Origin: Candidatus Agrococcus pullicola
GTDB taxonomy: Bacteria; Actinomycetota; Actinomycetes; Actinomycetales; Microbacteriaceae
DNA: 6,317 bases
Direction: 5' to 3'
Assembly (NCBI GenBank): GCA_019115685.1
Contig: DXDC01000339.1
Coordinates: 1 to 6,317 of the forward strand
This document shows positions 5,499-6,317 of this stretch, piece by piece (the stretch's first letter is position 1; every line of letters begins with the position of its first letter). Made by a program: the position numbers and the translations under genes. The notes under the pieces are model-generated. The model searched no databases. It was not told where the DNA came from and saw nothing but the letters and a program-made list of their open reading frames with translations.

Positions 5499-6317
5499 TC
5501 AGACCACCTCCGAAATCCGAATGTCACGATCGACGGTCGCGAAGGCACGTTCGATCGCCGACGCCTCTCCCCGTACCGCGATCAGCAGCCTGCCGTAGAC
5601 GCGCCCGCGGATGTCGTCGATGCCGCCGTGAATGAGTTGGAAGCCGACCCCTTCGCGGTGCAGCGCCGTGAAGACGCGCGCCTCGCTTGCGCGGTCATCC
5701 CCGAACGCGACCGTGAAGAAGCGGCCCTCGTGTCGTGACCGCAGCAGTTCGAGATCGTCGCCCGTCGGCAGGGCTCGAACCACCGTGCCGACGAAGCGCT
5801 TCGTGACGGGAGAGACGGGGTTCGTGAACACGTCGTAGGTCTCGCCCTGCTCGACAATCGCGCCCTTCTCCATCACCACGACTCGATCTGCGATCTTCGC
5901 GACCACCTCCATCTCGTGCGTTATCAGCACGATCGTGATGCCGAGTTCGCGGTTCACGCGCTGCAGCAGCGACAGCACTTCGTCGGTCGTCTCCGGGTCG
6001 AGTGCGCTCGTCGCTTCGTCGGCGAGCAGGATGCCGGGGTCGGCGGCGAGCGCACGTGCGATGCCGACGCGCTGCTGCTGCCCTCCCGAGAGCTGCTCGG
6101 GGTAGCTGTCGGCCTTGTTGCCGAGACCGACGAAGTCGAGCAGCTCGGCAACGCGCGCTCTCCTCGTCGAACGCGGGGTACCGGCGACTTCGAGCGCGTA
6201 TGCGACGTTGCCGGCAACCGTGCGCGATCGCAGCAGATTGAATCGCTGGAAGATCATGCCGATGCCTAGCCTGGTCTTCCGTTGCTGTTTCGAGGTCAGA
6301 CGGGTGATGTCGACGCC
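5499..6317 (-). CDS. metN: Methionine-type ABC transporter ATP-binding protein MetN (5' end cut by window edge)
   Basis: ATPase of the MetNI methionine importer. 272 residues are visible and the frame is open to the right edge, so the start and Walker A lie outside; aligned by memory with E. coli MetN, about 65 N-terminal residues are missing. In fragment numbering: MIFQRFNLL (21-29) contains the Q-loop Gln24, LSGGQQQRVGIARAL (76-90) is the signature, LLADEATSALDPET (97-110) the Walker B and D-loop, and LITHEM (131-136) holds the switch His. A C-terminal domain from about residue 199 to the end is the NIL domain, characteristic of MetN, where intracellular methionine binds and inhibits transport. 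The ATG at 6257 is internal, not the start. The stop is one base before the metI GTG. MetQ, the binding protein, is not in view. An S-box or other methionine control would lie outside the window. Confidence 0.95.
   Translation of the reverse strand, partial: GVDITRLTSKQQRKTRLGIGMIFQRFNLLRSRTVAGNVAYALEVAGTPRSTRRARVAELLDFVGLGNKADSYPEQLSGGQQQRVGIARALAADPGILLADEATSALDPETTDEVLSLLQRVNRELGITIVLITHEMEVVAKIADRVVVMEKGAIVEQGETYDVFTNPVSPVTKRFVGTVVRALPTGDDLELLRSRHEGRFFTVAFGDDRASEARVFTALHREGVGFQLIHGGIDDIRGRVYGRLLIAVRGEASAIERAFATVDRDIRISEVV
5507..5511 (-). promoter_or_regulatory. Ribosome binding site (GGAGG) for metI within the end of metN
   Basis: The minus strand reads GGAGG nine bases before GTG 5497-5495, inside the last codons of metN. 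It decides the GTG as the metI start over the longer open frame to 5548. Confidence 0.75.

Noticed and set aside
1..6317. A novel multi-gene system (defence, biosynthetic cluster or mobile island)
   Set aside because: All five protein genes belong to well-characterised transport or peptidase families with intact motifs and similar codon use; no integrase, transposase, nuclease or unknown conserved gene is present.

Overview
The window looks like a piece of a chromosome from a high-GC actinobacterium, plausibly of the Microbacteriaceae type. The grounds are strongly G/C-biased third codon positions, tightly overlapping genes, GTG starts, a probable leaderless promoter of the TAGACT-N6-ATG kind, and the style of the encoded proteins. 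The assignment to a family is inference only; no rRNA or marker gene is present.

Layout. Positions 1-2654 (minus strand) hold the upstream part of a branched-chain-amino-acid-type (HAAT/Liv family) ABC importer: a lipoprotein substrate-binding protein (1425-2654), then LivG (676-1425), then LivF (running off the left edge). The three are joined by a TGATG and an ATGA stop/start overlap. The two permeases (LivH/LivM type) are not in the window and probably lie beyond position 1. A 75-base divergent intergenic region (2655-2729) separates this operon from a plus-strand prolyl oligopeptidase (2730-4718). It carries a candidate promoter for each direction and an inverted repeat placed where a shared regulator could bind. 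After the peptidase comes a 110-base convergent intergenic region (4719-4828) dominated by a 73-base element bounded by perfect 15-base inverted repeats. Positions 4829-6317 (minus strand) hold a D/L-methionine-type ABC importer: MetI permease and, upstream of it, MetN ATPase with its C-terminal NIL domain, which runs off the right edge. MetQ is not seen.

How the genes may work together. A cytoplasmic proline-specific oligopeptidase sits between two amino-acid-type importers, which fits nitrogen or amino-acid scavenging. Only the divergent pair (peptidase and Liv-type importer) could share control; the Met importer is transcribed toward the peptidase and is probably independent.

Every protein-coding gene belongs to a well-known family, and I see no undescribed multi-gene system. 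The sequence features most worth a second look are the two intergenic ones: the 73-base inverted-repeat element and the dyad in the divergent promoter region. There is no gene-free stretch longer than 300 bases. No tRNA, rRNA, CRISPR array or transposase gene was found.
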